Shown piece by piece: positions 31,867 through 43,448 of a stretch of DNA of 64,000 nucleotides. Both the position numbers and the translations under genes were made by a program. Every line of letters begins with the position of its first letter. Positions within the stretch are counted from its first letter, which is position 1. A model generated the notes under the pieces. That model ran no database searches. It saw only the letters and a list, made by a program, of their open reading frames with translations, and was not told the DNA's origin. Origin of the DNA: Symbiodinium natans (Eukaryota; Sar; Dinophyceae; Suessiales; Symbiodiniaceae). The stretch spans positions 360,918-424,917 of the forward strand of contig CAJNDS010002590.1 of NCBI GenBank assembly GCA_905221605.1, read 5' to 3'.

Positions 31867-32684
31867 AAGCCCTGAACCCCAAACCCTAAAGCCTAAACCC
31901 GAAATCCCAAAGCCTGAACCCCAAACTTTAAACCCGAAACCACTAAACCCCTAAACCCCTAAACCCCTAAACCCCTAAACCCCTAAACCCCTAAACCCTC
32001 AAACCTCAAACCCGAAACCCTAAAACCCACATCCTAAACCCTTCACCCCAAACCCCCCAAAACCTAAACTCCTAAGCCCCCAACTCCAAAACCATAAGCC
32101 CGAAACCCTAAACCCGAAACACTGAACCCCAAACCCCAAACCCTAAACCCTAAACCCTTCACCCCAAACCCCCAATGAACCCTGAACTCCTAAACCCCAA
32201 ACTCCAAAATCATCAACCCGAACTAAACCCCAAACCTCAAACCCTAAACCCCAAGCCCCCAAAACCCTCAACCCCAAACCCCAAACTCAAAAACCCTCAA
32301 GCCTAATTAAACCCCAAACCCCAAGCCCTAAACCCCAAACCCCAAACCCCCCAAAACCCTGAACTCCTAAACCCCAAACTCAAAAACCCTCAACCCTAAT
32401 GAAGCCCCAAACCCGAAACCCAAAACCCCCAAAACCCCCAAAACCCTCAACGCCAAACCCCCAAAACCCAAAACCCCACACCCCAAACCCTAAACCCTAA
32501 ACCCCAAACCCCAACCCCCAAACCCTAAACCCTAAACCCCAAACCCTAAACCCCAAACCCCAAACCCTAAACCCCAAACCCTCAACCCCAAACCCCAAAC
32601 CCTCAACCCCAAACCCTCAACCCCAAACCCTAAACCCCAAACCCTAAACCGCAAACCCTAAACCCTAAACCCCAAACGCCAAAC

Positions 32685-32761
32685 CGTAGCTCCGCGCCTC
32701 GGACTTCAAATTTGCGAAGTTGAAGCAGGGCGGCTCATACTTGCAGCAGGTGCTCGGGCCT
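32685..32761 (-). CDS. Candidate exon, cysteine-containing
   Basis: Acceptor CCGAATCAG, one carry-over base, GPSTCCKYEPPCFNFANLKS then EARSY, donor G|GTTTGGCG. Followed in the sense direction by 800 bp of degenerate CCCTAAA-complement text. Confidence 0.55.
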
Positions 32762-33147
32762 CTGATTCGGGTTTAGGGTTTAGGGTTTAGGGTTTAGGGT
32801 TTAGGGTTTAGGGTTTAGGGTTTAGGGTTTAGGGTTTAGGGTTTAGGGTTTAGGGTTTAGGATTTAGGGTTTGGGGTTTGGGGTTTAGGGTTTAGGGTTT
32901 AGGGTTTAGGCTTTAGGGTTTGGGGTTTAGGGTTTGGGGTTTCGGGTTTAGGGTTTAGGGTTTAGGGTTTGGGGGTTAGGGTTTAGGGTTTGGGGTTTAG
33001 GGTTTGGGGTTTAGGGTTTAGGGTTTAGGGTGTGAGGCTTAGGTTTTAGGGTTCGGGGGCGGTGGACACAGAGTTTAGCTCTATAGGGTTTGTATAAGGG
33101 GCTTATTCGGCTACATGACTCAGTGTTACGTCGGGTTTGTTAAGCTT

Positions 33148-33259
33148 CTTGGCTGACTTCTGAACCCGTCCTAAAAGTGTTATTTATAGGCTCCTTATTG
33201 TAGTTCCGGCAAAATCCCAAAAGGTTACAGTCCGAAGAGCCAGCCGGAAGAAAGCCAAG
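33148..33259. mobile_element. Foldback element, family H
   Basis: cttggctgacttctgaaccc ... agccggaagaaagccaag, inverted ends. Second copy at 52987-53100 and a lone end at 9978-10003 (agagccagccagaagagagc). The rest of 33060-33540 shows no gene. Confidence 0.6.
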
Positions 33260-33540
33260 TCTTACCGTTTTCCGAGTTTTGGGGCACCTTCTTGGGGTCC
33301 TCATTATAATGGAATCTTACTATTTGCGGGTCTATATGAGGGGTCTCTCATTTTCGTAAACCCCCATATAGGCTTCTTACCGTTTACGAGATCCTTCCGC
33401 TATCAACTATCAGGGATGCTGGTCAGCCCTGGTTTCAAAACCTGAACCGAACCTTAAACCTCAAGCTCTTAAAACCCGAAAACGCGAAATCCTTAAACCC
33501 TTACACCCACAAAACCTAAAAACGTATCTCCCGAGACGCT

Positions 33541-33792
33541 TCAATGGTTGTCTGTGCTCAACGGCGCGAACTGCAATGTTCGCGAAGGGGCGAAGGGGTT
33601 GGAGACTGAAAGTTGCGCGGCGCTTTTCCAGGCACAGTCAACAATTCGCGTTTGATCTGATTTGCAAAGGCGCTTTGCTTTCGCTTGCTCATTGTTTGTC
33701 CCGTGGTCTTGCAAGCTCAAAGCCTCCCGTAGGCTCTTCTTTGCTTTTGGTGGAGAATCATGCAGCAAGTCCTCAACGCTACTTGGTGCCAT
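33541..33792 (-). CDS. Lysine-rich ORF/exon, unknown protein
   Basis: After AAACCCAG comes MAPSSVEDLLHDSPPKAKKS, LREALSLQDHGTNNEQAKAK, RLCKSDQTRIVDCAWKSAAQ ... ending LSTDNH and TGA. Highly polar with many Lys/Glu/Asp, unlike the reverse strand. ATG next to an AG leaves open whether it is a start or an internal exon. Possibly nuclear, judging only from basic clusters. Confidence 0.55.
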   Translation of the reverse strand: MAPSSVEDLLHDSPPKAKKSLREALSLQDHGTNNEQAKAKRLCKSDQTRIVDCAWKSAAQLSVSNPFAPSRTLQFAPLSTDNH

Positions 33793-34335
33793 CTGGGTTT
33801 TTGTTGGGACCTCACCGGGTTGCGACCGCCAGCCTGCCCCTTGCCCTCAGACCTCAAAAGGGCCTTATCCCTAAACCCTTAAACCCGAAATCCTAAAAAC
33901 CCTCGACCCTTTAGACCTCAAACCTTGAACTACCGTCTACCGTCTGCACACAATGCAACATGCGACACTATTCAACACAAAGCAGTTTAGGGTTTAGGGC
34001 AAATATGGGGTATATAGAGTCTGTAGGGTACATGGGTTTTAGGGCTTTGGGCGTAGGGAGAGGGCTTAGGCTTTTGGGCTTTGGGGGGTTCAGTTCTTAG
34101 GGCTTCGGGTTTAGGGTTCAGTTTAAGGCCTAGGGTTGAGGTTGCAGGGCTGAACCCCATAGGCCCACAAGCCATAAGCCGCCAAAGATGGTTCAAACAG
34201 GGTTTAGGGTTTAGGGTTTAGGGTTTAGGGTTTAGGGTTTAGGGTTTAGGGTTCAGGGTTTAGGGTTTAGGGTTTAGGGTTTAGGGTTTTAGCGGTTCAC
34301 CTGAAGCTAAACGAGGGGCCATTGAAATTGAAATC

Positions 34336-34502
34336 TAAGGGTAGTTACATGGTCCCCTTAAGATGCTCCTTTACCTTCTTTGAAAGGGTTCTGAAGCGTG
34401 GGCCCCTCGGGTTTTACAGGGTACATTATGGGTATAGAAGAGGTATATAAACTGGGCCCCCCTTTAAGGGCCCATGCTCAGGGACCATGTAGCTACCCTA
34501 AG
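34336..34502. mobile_element. Foldback element, family D
   Basis: ctaagggtagttacatggtc and its inverse gaccatgtagctacccttag-type end bracket about 125 bp. Partial relatives at 11500-11620, 27311-27450 and 44884-44960. Confidence 0.65.
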
Positions 34503-34726
34503 ATGCAAGAATCCGCCGAGGCCTCGGGCCGAAGGTGTATAGGTTGTCAGAACAGGCACCCCCCTCCAAATCCTCCCCCCAAGCCCAAAGCAGCCACTTT
34601 TCGGCCCCCTTTTTTTGCTTCAAATGGGTACCCCCCCTAGGAGAGGAGGGTCCTCAAGCGGATGTCTCGCCAGGACCAGAGGCAGTTGCAGCCCATCCCA
34701 GCAGGGCGCCCCCCGTTTTTCGCTTC

Positions 34727-34965
34727 CCCTACCCCCCCTCCCCCCTACCCCCCCCCCCTACCCCCCCCCCCTAACCCCCCCCGCCGCCCCCCCCCCTACC
34801 CACCAGGACCAGACCCCCCACCGTTGTTACCCCCCCCCGCCCCCAACCCCCCCCCCCCCCACCACCCCCCCACCCCCCTTCCCCCCCTCCCCCCACCCCA
34901 CCTCCCCCCACCCCACCTCCCCCCACCCCACCTCCCCCCACCCCACCTCCCCCCTCCCCCCCACC
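34727..34965. repeat. C-rich tract with a 16-bp tandem repeat
   Basis: Runs of 5-12 C split by single T or A. At 34885-34955 the unit CCCCACCCCACCTCCC repeats. It can form i-motif/G-quadruplex. No gene from 34000 to 35150. Confidence 0.9.
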
Positions 34966-35154
34966 CTGCCGAAGAGTCGCCTTAAACCTTAAGGGGCCTG
35001 GCTCAACCCTACGATCACTCCAAGCCGAACCCTAAACCCAAAAAAACCCTCAACCCCAAAGCGTGAACCTTGAGCCCTAAACTAACCCTCAACCCCAAAC
35101 CCCAAACCATAAACCATAAACCCGGAACCCTCAACCCTCAACCCTCAACCCAAC

Positions 35155-35215
35155 CCTTATTGCTTGGGGTCCAGCGACTTGGGCGCTGCGGAATCACCAT
35201 GCTCACGCGGATGCG
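35155..35215 (-). CDS. Candidate exon
   Basis: Acceptor CGGCCCGGCCCAG, RIRVSMVIPQRPSRWTPSNK, donor G|GTTGGG. CCCTAAA text lies on both sides, an orientation exception. Confidence 0.5.
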
Positions 35216-35608
35216 CTGGGCCGGGCCGAGGCGGGTCGCGTAGCGTTAAAATTAAACCTAACTAAACCCTAAACCCGAAACCCTAAACCCTAAACCTGGC
35301 TACAGTGGGTTTGTGTTTCTTATCAATAGCAGGTTCTTCTGATCTCGGTTTACTTGCCACTTAGCTGAAAAGCGCCTGAACCTCAACCAAGTAACACCCA
35401 AAGCTTGAACCCCCAGACCCCCACCAGGGTTTAGGGTTTATAGGGTTTCGGGTTTAGGGTTTTAGGGTTTAGGGCGTTGCCAGCCTGCACGGTATGCATA
35501 GGTGTCTTGGGTGAGCGTGGCCTTGGAGCAGAGATTTCAAGGTTTGGGGGTTTAAGGGTTCAAGGGGTGTAGGGTGTAGGTGTATAGGGTTTCGGGCTTA
35601 GGGTTAGT

Positions 35609-35710
35609 CTCGAGATGTTCCTTATACTAGCAGCCCTTAGTAGGGGATTCGAGTTCCCCCTAATACAATTCCTATTCAGGACTGTTAGTATAAGGGAGGG
35701 ACATCCCAAG
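35609..35710. mobile_element. Foldback element, family C, copy
   Basis: gagatgttccttatactagcagccctta ... aggactgttagtataagggagggacatccc; inverted ends match the 26001 copy. Confidence 0.65.
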
Positions 35711-35845
35711 ATTCAGAGACTGGGTGAAAGACTTGTCTGTGGCCGCCATAGGGCTTGTATGGGGAGCCTGGGGCTTAGGGTTTAGGGTTTAGGGCTCAGG
35801 GTTTAGCTTATTGTCGGATCGGACTTCAGCAAACAACTGCCAAAC

Positions 35846-36053
35846 CTGGATCTCGCACTCGCAAGCAGCAATCTTGGCTGCTTGGCCTCGCGGACTTCCC
35901 TGGATCCTGGGGACTCCGCCCCGCGCCAGGCCCGCTGGCGCTTCGCGAGACGGTACGCAAACTCGGCGTGCACCTGCCGAGCCCGCGTGGCACTGGAGAA
36001 CTGCCAGAGCTTGGGCAGCTTTGTGTCGAAGACTTCGACCGAGAAAGAGCGCC
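35846..36053 (-). CDS. Long internal exon, unknown protein
   Basis: From acceptor GTAAAGAAAG the frame reads GRSFSVEVFDTKLPKLWQFS, SATRARQVHAEFAYRLAKRQ, RAWRGAESPGSREVREAKQP, RLLLASARS to donor AG|GTTTGG. High G/C at third positions and a charged, helical composition. No family recognised. An in-frame ATG at 36072 could be a start instead. Confidence 0.75.
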
Positions 36054-36271
36054 CTTTCTTTACTAAACCCATCCGTTTTGAGGTTTAGGGTTTCGGGTTC
36101 TCTTCAAAGCCCTGTGGAACGGAAATTTAGGGTTTAGGGTCAAAAATGTACCTGTGGCCCTCGATCGTCTCGTCCGCTCAGCGGGTTCAAGGATTCATGT
36201 ATGTCCAACAGCCCCTATCTAGGAAAACCCTGGACCTCAACACGCAAGGAGCCATACTGGGAATACTACTG

Positions 36272-36342
36272 TTAGCTGTTTCCTGGAGCCTATCATTTAG
36301 CTGTTTCCTGGAGCTTATTCTTAGCTGTTTCTTGGAGCCTAC
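36272..36342. repeat. Triple ~25-bp tandem repeat
   Basis: Three copies of ttagctgtttcctggagcyt separated by a few bases. The plus ORF through it (repeating FSCFLELILS) is a product of the repeat. Confidence 0.8.
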
Positions 36343-36605
36343 TGGTAATTATTCCGACCCGTATAGTATTCGTACAGCGCTTGTTGTCAGAGATTGGAGT
36401 TCGGGGCACCCAGGTGGGTCTGAGAAGTGGGCGGGTTCGTAGTGAAGGGCATGAGGGAGATTAGGTACCCTCGATCATCCCTTAACATTCCCTACGAAGA
36501 ATTAGGGGGTTTAGGGCTGAAACCCTAAACCCTAAACCCCAAACCCTAAACCCTAAACCCTAAATTGTTCCCTTCTCAAGCTGCAACCTCGCCAGGCGCC
36601 TGCAC

Positions 36606-36638
36606 CTTTCCGGGGGAAAGTCTGCAGCCCCAACAGCC
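36606..36638 (-). CDS. Candidate small exon
   Basis: Acceptor TAGATTGCCAG, GCWGCRLSPGK, donor AAG|GTGCAG. Confidence 0.4.
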
Positions 36639-37703
36639 CTGGCAATCTAAAACAGCAACTGCACTGCTGTAAACCCACATCCCTATAAGCTCTGTAGGTT
36701 GTGCTGCTCCCCCTCAAAGGGGGTACGATAATTTCCAATAATAGGACTGCTAGTATATGGGTGAACATCCCAAGCCATCGGCCCTAAACCCCTACACAAA
36801 GTCGCATGCTTGAAGTTGAAGTCCTTAGCCCGAAAGTTCCGAAAGGCCGCCCTAAACAACCCCAAGCCCTAAAGCCCAAACCCCAAACCCCAAACCCTAA
36901 ACCCTAAACCCTGAGCCCTAAACCCTAAACCCTTCCTAAAGGCACCAAATCCTCCTCAAGACCCATGAACCCCGAAGGCCCTACACCCAGCCCTACACGT
37001 TTCAAGTCCTAAGCCCTAACGCCCTAAATGCAGGCATGTACTGCCCTCAAAGCCCTATAAAAAACAAAAAAACACAATGTTCTCTCGGGGGTTTCACAAA
37101 AAACACACAGCGAAATCCCGCATATGGTGCAGCCCTGTGAATCCCTAAACTTCCGAAACGCCAGGCCACGAATCCTATAACCTCTAAAAACCCTAAACCG
37201 CAAACCCAAACCCGTAATCGCAAACCCTATAACCCCACAGCAAACCCTACATAGACCTTACACCCTGGACCCTGTGCTGAGCTTCGCTCGCAAGGGGAGT
37301 AGCACATTCCTTCGTACATTTCCTGGCGAGCTGGGCTTAGAGCTTAGGGTTTGGGGTTTTAGGGTTTGGGGGTTTTAAAAGTTTCGGGTTCAGGTTTGGG
37401 GGGGGGGGGGGGGGGGGAGGGTGTTAAGATGCTCTCAACCCCCCCCCCCCCCTCCGAACCCTGTAAGCAGCAGCAACTTGTTGGCGACCCTCCAATCCTT
37501 CTACTCTTTCCGGGTGGAGGCAGGGGGGGGGGGGGGGGGGGGGGCTTTCTGTTTTGTTTTTTCCATACCCTCGGTGTGGGTTGTTAGAAAGTAGGTCAGC
37601 CCCAAAAGCCCCAGACCCTAAAACCTAAACTCTAAACCCTAAAGTCTCCCTTCATCGAGCTTTTCGGTTTAGGGTTTAGGGTTTAGGGTTATATAGGTAT
37701 CAC

Positions 37704-37745
37704 ACAAGCCATGAAAGCATGCGAGCGGCAGAGAGACCGACAGAA
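37704..37745 (-). CDS. Candidate small exon
   Basis: Acceptor CGAAGCCTCAG, FCRSLCRSHAFMAC, donor TGT|GTGATA. TTTAGGG lies on the donor side and CCCTAAA on the acceptor side, the reverse of the usual order. Confidence 0.45.
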
Positions 37746-37842
37746 CTGAGGCTTCGTTTGAATCGAACCCTTCCCAGGGAGTCGGCCCCAAACCCTAAAC
37801 CCTAAACCCTAAACCCTAAACTCTAAGCCGAGCGACCCCAAC

Positions 37843-37895
37843 GTGAGGAGGGAGGCGGGGGAAACAAGCGTCTCTCGTAATGTGGTTCAACAACC
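37843..37895 (-). CDS. Candidate exon
   Basis: Acceptor AGGCGACAG, one carry-over base, VVEPHYERRLFPPPPSS, donor C|GTTGGGG. Confidence 0.5.
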
Positions 37896-38258
37896 CTGTC
37901 GCCTGCTCCTAGGTCTGAGGGAGGCTTAGGGAAACAAACCCTAAACCCTAAACCCTAAACCCTAAACCCTAAACCCTAAACCCCAAACCCTAAACCCTAA
38001 ACCCTAAACCCTAAACCCTAAACAACACTCAGGAGACAAGAGGAGAGACCCCTAGAAGGGACCCTTCGTCTTGTTCCCCAAAATAAGCCCAAAACGAATC
38101 TTACATAGTCCCCATATGCCCTACTAGCCCCTAACGAGCCCCTACCTTACCCCTAAGGTCCCTTGTGAGGGTCCCTCCTTTAGTCCCTTGAAACACGCAC
38201 CACCACCACCACCGCCACCACCGCCACCACCGCCACCACCACCACCACCACACCACCA

Positions 38259-38389
38259 CCTACTTGGAGGTTCATGGTACTTAGTAACCAATTATAACTG
38301 TACTTCTAACTGTACTTATAAACATACTAGGGCACTTAAGGGCTCATATAAGTGGGTAGGTTTACAAGTACCATGAACATCCAAGTAGG
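38259..38389. mobile_element. Foldback element, family B, best-preserved copy
   Basis: cctacttggaggttcatggt and its inverse accatgaacatccaagtagg; one mismatch in 22 bp. The interior is AT-rich. Confidence 0.75.
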
Positions 38390-38602
38390 CCCTTAAAGTG
38401 TCATCAGCGGGCAAGCAACCGCACAGAATGCTGTGGCCAAGTATCCCAATAACCCGAAAATGGCACGAGGGCTCCGACATAGGGTACTGTAGCTGGAGGG
38501 TTCAGGGTTCAGGGTTCAGGGTTCAGGGTTTAGGGTTTAGGGTGGGGATTGATCGAAGTAAACCCCACGACCCTATCAACCTAAGCCACCTGAAGCCCAA
38601 GC

Positions 38603-38694
38603 CCCGGAATTTAAAAGCGCCGGCAGGTCCTCGTCGCTGTTGCAGTGGCCAGGCTGTCGTGGGCCTTCAGCGGATTTCAGGTAAAGAGAGGGCC
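38603..38694 (-). CDS. Candidate exon, acidic C-terminal half
   Basis: Acceptor GGTGCTCTGCAG, two carry-over bases, PSLYLKSAEGPRQPGHCNSD, EDLPALLNSG, then a GC donor (GGG|GCTTGG). On the + strand a donor CAG|GTAAAG and acceptor TTGTTTTGCAG are also present, so strand is not certain. Confidence 0.45.
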
Positions 38695-39445
38695 CTGCAG
38701 AGCACCTGCATAGGATGTTAAGAGGGTTTGTTTTGCAGCAGTTGGGCTCAGGGTCAGACTCCAGATTAACCACCTTCGGCGCATACGCAATACACCTTTA
38801 GTTGTGCTAGAAGAAAGCAAGCGGTGGACGAGTGAGGGCCTAGGGTTTTAGACTGTTTCAGGCTTTAGCTAAGGGCTATAAGGAAGGACCCCCTTGGGAG
38901 GGACCTTTAGTCTCGGTTTTAAAGAACCCCAACAGAACCACTGTATCTACCCTAAACCCTAAACCCTAAACCCTAAACCCTAAACCCTAAACCCTAAACC
39001 CTAAACCCTAAACCCTAAACCCTAAACTCTGTGTACCTGAGTAGCCCCTTAATGACCCTACATAGCCCCCCAAGGTCGCTTATAAGGGTCCCTCCTTTCA
39101 TCCCTTGCTTGATCCCTCCTCTGGAGAGTCCGATGGCCTGGTCCACATGTAAGGGTTTAGGGTTTGGGGTTTAGGGTTTGGGGTTTAGTATTTAGGGTTC
39201 AGGGATTGGGGTTTAGGGTTGAGGGTTTAGGGTTCATGGATGTTCTTTAGGATGCTCTTCTGCACTGCACTGAGTCCACGCAACAGAAGCACGAGTGAAA
39301 GCAGGACTAGGGAGAAAGAGGCCAGGCCTCTTATCACTACGGCAGCCTACGCCCAGAAGACGGCGCAGTGCCAGCGGCACAGAGTGCCTAAACCCTGAAC
39401 CCTGAACCCTGAACCCTAAACCCTAAACCTTGAACCCTAAACCCT

Positions 39446-39563
39446 AAACCCTTTGGCTCGCACTCCGCTCTTGAGCTTGGAGCGAAATAGTTCTAAACCC
39501 TAAACCCTAAACCCTAAAACCCTTTGGCTCGCACTCCGCTCTTGAGCTTGGAGCGAAATAGTT
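39446..39563. repeat. 47-bp exon-end duplication split by telomeric repeats
   Basis: 39446-39492 and 39517-39563 are identical (aaaccctttggctcgcactc...gcgaaatagtt). The 24 bp between them is pure CCCTAAA repeat. The duplicated part is the 3' end of the exon at 39521-39599 plus its donor. Confidence 0.9.
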
Positions 39564-39599
39564 GTGGGCCTTCCCTGAGTCCCCATTCCCAGCGACCAT
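39521..39599 (-). CDS. Candidate exon, partly duplicated
   Basis: Acceptor CTAAAACAAG, then MVAGNGDSGKAHNYFAPSSR, AECEPK, donor G|GTTTTAGGG. Its last 43 nt are repeated downstream behind a new TAG acceptor. Confidence 0.5.
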
Positions 39600-39880
39600 C
39601 TTGTTTTAGGGTTTAGGGTTTAGGGTTTAGGGTTTAGGGTTTAGGGTTTAGGGTAGGGTTTAGGGTTTCGGGTTTTAGGGCCGTCTGATTTGGGGTTTAG
39701 GGTTTCTTCAGGCCTGAAAAGTTCAAGTTTGAGGAGTGGGGCAGCGAACATGATTGATAAGCTCCTGTATCCTAAAGAACATCCATGAACCCTAAACCCT
39801 CAACCCTAAACCCCCAAACCCTGAACCCAAAAAACTAAACCCCAAACTCTAAACCCCAAACTCTAAACCCCAAACCCTAC

Positions 39881-39914
39881 CTCAAGCTCGGAAAGGCCAT
39901 GGAACTCATGAAAG
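39881..39914 (-). CDS. Candidate small exon
   Basis: Acceptor CCAAGCCGAG, one carry-over base, FHEFHGLSELE, donor GAG|GTAGGG. Confidence 0.45.
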
Positions 39915-40561
39915 CTCGGCTTGGGGCTTGGGGCTCGGGGGTTTAGGGTTTAGGGTTTAGGGTTTTGAGGTTTAGGGTTTGATGTTTAGGGCTGAGGGGC
40001 GTGAACGACCCTCAAGACCTGGAACCACGGGGCCGCGCCTCAGACCCCCGTCTCAACCCAGAAGCCCAAACGATAGAACCCGAAAAGCCGTTAACCCTGC
40101 ACCCTCAACCCTACACCCTAAACCCGGAACCCTAAACCCTAAGCCCTAAGACCGAAAAAAAAACTTAAACCGACAAATGCATAAAAACTCCAAAGACCAA
40201 GAGCCTAAAACCTTAGAACCCTAGAACAGTAAACACCCTAAAACCCTAAAACCCTAAAAACCCTGAAGAACTAAAACCCTGAAACCCTGAAACCCCAAAC
40301 CCCAAACGCAAAAGCCCGAAACTCGGAAACCCCAAAACCCCAAAACTAAACCCCAAAAACCCTAAAACCCCAAAACCCTCAAACCCTGAAACCCCAAACC
40401 CTGAAACCCTGAAACCCCAAAACCCTGCAACCCTAAAACCCCAAAACCCTCAAACCCTAAACCCAAAACCCTACAACCCTGAAACCCCAAAAACCCTCAA
40501 ACCCTGAAACCCCAAACCCTAAAACCCCAAACCCTAAACCCCAAACCCTAAACCCCAAGAC

Positions 40562-40607
40562 CCGAAAATCCGGGGCTTGGGTCGAGGCATTCGCCTTTGC
40601 TGTCCAC
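40562..40607 (-). CDS. Candidate small exon
   Basis: Acceptor AACATACCGAG, VDSKGECLDPSPGFS, donor G|GTCTTGGGG. Confidence 0.45.
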
Positions 40608-41138
40608 CTCGGTATGTTGCCCACATCAGCTTAGGGTTCAGGGTTCAGGGTTCAGGGTTCAGGGTTTAGGGTTTAGGGTTTAGGGTTCAGGGTTCAGGGT
40701 TTAGGGGGTAATTTATTTGGGCGTGGGGCTGGCTGACTGGGGTGAAGCCACGAAGGCACATTCAAACTAGCGGAGCACAAAAACAGCAACGAAAGAAGAG
40801 CACGCCAATCACCATGAAGACGCACAAACCCCTAAAGCCTAAAGCCATCACCGCCGCTGCAACGCCTAAAGCCTAAAGCCTAAAGCCTAAAGCCTAAACC
40901 CTGAACCCTGAACCCTGAACCCTAAACCCTAAACCCTAAACCCTAAACCCGAATCAAGCCCTAATTAAACCCTAAACCTAGGGCCCCATGAGGGTCTTAG
41001 GGTGCAAGTGCAGGGGTTTGGGTTTTCAGGGGTTCAATGATTCAAGCGGTACAACTTAAACCCTAAAGGCCAAATGTGCGGCGGAGACGTCGTGCATCCT
41101 CAGCCCTAAACCCTAAACCAGGTAACCTAAACCTAAAC

Positions 41139-41231
41139 CCTATTTGCAGCCATGGCGCCGCGTAGCCCATGCACACGAACATCCCCGAGAAACTGAGGTG
41201 GCTGGGACTCGGCAGCAGGCGTACTGGTGAG
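41139..41231 (-). CDS. Candidate exon, 31 codons
   Basis: Acceptor CCCTACCCCAG, LTSTPAAESQPPQFLGDVRV then HGLRGAMAANR, donor AGG|GTTTAGG. Both edges touch telomeric arrays. Confidence 0.6.
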
Positions 41232-43363
41232 CTGGGGTAGGGGTTTAGGGTTTAGGGTTTAGGGTTTAAGGCTCAGGGTTTAGGGTTCAGGGTTCAGGGT
41301 TTACGGTCTATGGGGTTTAGGGTTTGGGGCCCGTGGGGTTCACAGCTTGGGGCAGCTAAGCCCCTAGTGAACCCTAACTTAGGCCTCCCTAAACCCTAAA
41401 AAAGGCCTAAAACCCCAAAAACCCAAAAACCCTAAAGCCCAAAAACCCTCCAAAAACCCTAAAACCCTAAAACCCAAAACCCTAAAACATCCTAGAACCC
41501 CCAAATGCTCTAACACCCAAAACCCCAAAACCCGAAACCCTGAACCGGGCCTAAGGTTTAGGGTTCTTAAGGCACTGTTAGGGTTGAGGGTTTAGGGTTT
41601 AGGGTTTAGGGTTTAGGGTTTAAGGTTAGGGTTTAGGGTTTAGGGTTTAGGGTTTAGGGTTTAGGGTTTAGGGTTTAGGGTTTAGGGGTGAGGGCTTGCC
41701 TGGTCCCTCTCGGCCCCTCGCTAAGGAGCCCTCCAAGCCGGTAAGTTCAGGGTTCAGGGTTAAGGTTCGGGGTTCAGGGTTCCGGGTTCAGGGTTCAGGG
41801 TTGAAGGTTTAGGGTTTGGGGCTTAGGGTTTCGGGTGTAGGGTTTGGGGTTGATAGAGTTGAGGGTTTAAGGCTTAGGGTTTGGGTTTGAGGTTTATACA
41901 GTTGAGGGTGTAGCACACCCCAAGCCCTAAACCATTTAGGGCTTGGGGTTTAGGGTTCATACAACCCGTAAGCCCGCCTAAGGCCCCAGGGAAAGAGCTC
42001 TCAAACCCGGGTTTAGATTTGGGGTTAAACCCTAAACCCTAAACCCTAAACCCTAAACCCTAAACCCTAAACCCTAAACCCTAAACTTACCCTAAACGCC
42101 CCAAGACCCTAAAAGCATTAAAGTCTTCCAGCCAGAGACGGTCTTCCTGCCCCCATCTATACTACCCCCCCCCCCCAGGTTACTAAAGCTATTTAGGGAT
42201 AATGATAAGCCTAATTGAGGTGATATGAACGGGGGAAACCAAGGGGGGGGGGGGGGGGGGGCATAGAGGGGGGTAGGGAAGCGGTTTTTGTGAAGTCGCG
42301 CTTGTTCCGGGGATCAGGGTGCAGGGTTGGTTATAGGCAGTCATGGGTCTTTCAAGCCTAAACCCTAAACCCTAGACCGTCCTAAACTGTAAACCCTGAA
42401 GCCTCAACCCCAAACCGTCCTAACCCCAAACCCTAAAAGCCCTCAAAAACCTAAACCCTGAACCGTCCTAAACCCTAATTAAACCTAATTAAACCCCAAA
42501 CCCCAAACCCTAAACCCTAAACCCCAAATCCCAAACCCCACTCCAGCCCTCCCCCTCCCCCCAAAGACCCCGCAGCCGGGCGCCCCTGGCAAGATGCAGG
42601 GCTCCGCAGAGCAACCTAGGCAGGCTGCTTAGGGTTTAGGATTTAGGGTTTAGGGTTTAGGGTTTAGGGTTTAGGGTGTAGGGTTTAGGGTTTAGGGTTT
42701 AGACTGAATAAAGTATGCTAGTGTTCCCAAAATGGCTCATGAACCTTGCTCACAACACCCATTCCGCTTGGTTTAGGGCTCAGGCTTGTCTGCGTAGGAT
42801 GGGAGTTAGGGTGCCTTCTCAACTGCGGTGTAATTGCCATGTTCTTGCGAAACTGGAAGTGGGAAACCAGGTACCGTCAGGCCTCAGCCTAAACCCTGAG
42901 TACTTGAACTCTGAAACCCTGAACCCTGAAACTCTGAGCCCTGAACCCTAAACCCTAAACCCTAAACCCTAAACCCTTGAGCCCTTGAGCCTGCCCCCTA
43001 AACCCGGAGTCCCGAATGGCCTGAAACGTCAAAAACGTCAAACCCCCAAACTCAACCCCCAAGCCCTAAACCCCCAAAACCTTACAGATCCCTAAGCCTT
43101 AAACCCTAGACCCTAATAATCGTTAAACCCTACTCCCTCAGCCCTGCAACTGACAGAGTGGGCAGGCTGTCAACATGCACGTACGGCACACACCATTGAC
43201 CAAATTCCTGGTCCTCAAAACTCCACGAGGCCTGCACTCAACCCTAAACCGGAAAAGCTTAAGCCCTAAATCCCCAAGTTCGCCTAAAACCCCCCTCCCC
43301 CCACCCCAAAGCAAGTGCAACCCTGAACTAAACCCTAAACCCTAAACCCTAAAACCCGAAAAC

Positions 43364-43448
43364 CCTCAACGGCTGAGGGTCGGCACACGTATTCGGGGCG
43401 GATCTGATCGGGAATTGCCCCGCAGTGAGCGCCTGTGGAGCGGCCGGG
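43364..43448 (-). CDS. Candidate exon with strong acceptor
   Basis: Acceptor CTCCTTCTTCTCAAG, PGRSTGAHCGAIPDQIRPEY then VCRPSAVE, donor G|GTTTTCGGG. Telomeric arrays lie on both sides in the usual order. Confidence 0.6.

Noticed and set aside
42720-42740. Dinoflagellate spliced-leader relic (agccattttgg on the minus strand)
   Set aside because: Only 11 bases match my memory of the leader and flanking bases differ; expected by chance at a few percent in this length.
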